Shown here piece by piece: positions 63,450 through 64,000 of a DNA stretch of 64,000 nt. The position numbers and the translations under genes were made by a program. The notes under the pieces were generated by a model, which saw nothing but the letters and a program-made list of their open reading frames with translations, did no database searches and was not told the origin of the DNA. The stretch comes from Cristatella mucedo (lineage: Eukaryota; Bryozoa; Phylactolaemata; Cristatellidae): positions 2,811,001 through 2,875,000 of the forward strand of contig WPIO01000004.1 in assembly GCA_009760855.2 (NCBI GenBank), in the 5' to 3' direction. Position 1 is the first letter of the stretch. Each line of letters begins with the position of its first letter.

Positions 63450-64000
63450 CTTATACTCACATTGTATACTCCCAATCTTGCCGATTTTAATACCTTGCAC
63501 AATCTAGGCTTTCATTTTCATCCAGATGATACAGAGCCGAGCAAAGTTGTTTTGATCCACCCAGGCTTTCCAACAGTGCAAACTCTCTTGACTACCTTTC
63601 AGGTGTGTAACCCTCACAATGGGCTCTGCCAGAAATACTTCTGCAGCATCTACATACAAGCTGGATATACTGATCCTAAATGACCTTTCACTGGGTGACC
63701 AAATCAGCTCCATAGTCAAGTCTACCTAATTTCAGCCACACGACTTTCTGAAATATCTGGTTTGCTAATATAGGATATTGCAGCCAAGCTGACCTAAGTA
63801 TTTGTGACCTTCAATCCAGACATCTGTGACTGACTACTCACAGACCTACCTGCCTACACAAAAGACATTTATAGCTGGTGTATAACTTTGCAGCTGGGAT
63901 GTTTGTATACAATCGCCACAACTACCTCATTGCACAGCTTCTCACCGACATGCACTCCTTCCCAATCAAGAAATGTATCGAATTCGAGGTGGAGAAGAAA
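63450..64000 (+). mobile_element. LINE family A fragment, very diverged, runs off the window
   Basis: Recognisable words: HNLGFHFHPDDTEP (the YADDTQ box reads HPDDTE), GSARNTSAAS, ISSIVKST and LADLH-like TDMHSFPIKK. It lies in the dynein intron upstream of the first visible exon. Confidence 0.55.

Overview
This is a window of animal nuclear DNA, not bacterial or viral. Coding sequence is split into small exons with GT..AG borders. There are long microsatellites, many dead LINE copies, tRNA-derived SINEs, and a motile-cilium dynein gene. The species cannot be fixed from the sequence. The repeat mix (L2/CR1-type LINEs, tRNA SINEs, SPIN-like hAT MITEs) would fit a spiralian invertebrate such as a mollusc, annelid or flatworm, but that is a guess.

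Two host genes are readable, both on the minus strand. (1) Positions 48513 down to 31441 hold a complete FBXW10-like F-box/WD40 gene. I could assemble it as ten exons whose splice phases all agree: 3297 nt, 1098 residues. In order it has a conserved N-terminal FBXW10 region, an F-box, WD40 repeats and a long low-complexity C-terminal tail. Its likely role is substrate recognition in an SCF ubiquitin ligase. (2) Positions 63071 down to 56608 hold the last seven exons (about 489 residues and the stop codon) of an axonemal dynein heavy chain of the DNAH3/7/12 type. Its 5' part lies beyond the right edge.

The rest is mostly repeats. Positions 1-31 kb have no host gene that I can support. They hold fragments of two L2/CR1-like LINE families: family A, with an (ATT)n 3' tail, and family B, with an (ACATT)n 3' tail. 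They also hold two SPIN-like hAT MITEs, one with a perfect 8-bp target duplication, remnants of an R2/NeSL-like LINE, and a 212-bp (TA)n tract. Positions 43-50 kb are GC/CpG-rich around the FBXW10-like first exons and probably include its promoter. Positions 49-56.6 kb between the genes hold degenerate LINEs, SINEs and GC-rich stretches that may be LTR remnants.

No CRISPR array, operon or new multigene system was seen. The most interesting points are the reconstructed FBXW10-like gene, an in-frame 63-nt candidate cassette exon in the dynein gene, the SPIN-like elements (a family known for horizontal transfer), and a SINE whose 3' end copies the tail of LINE family A.
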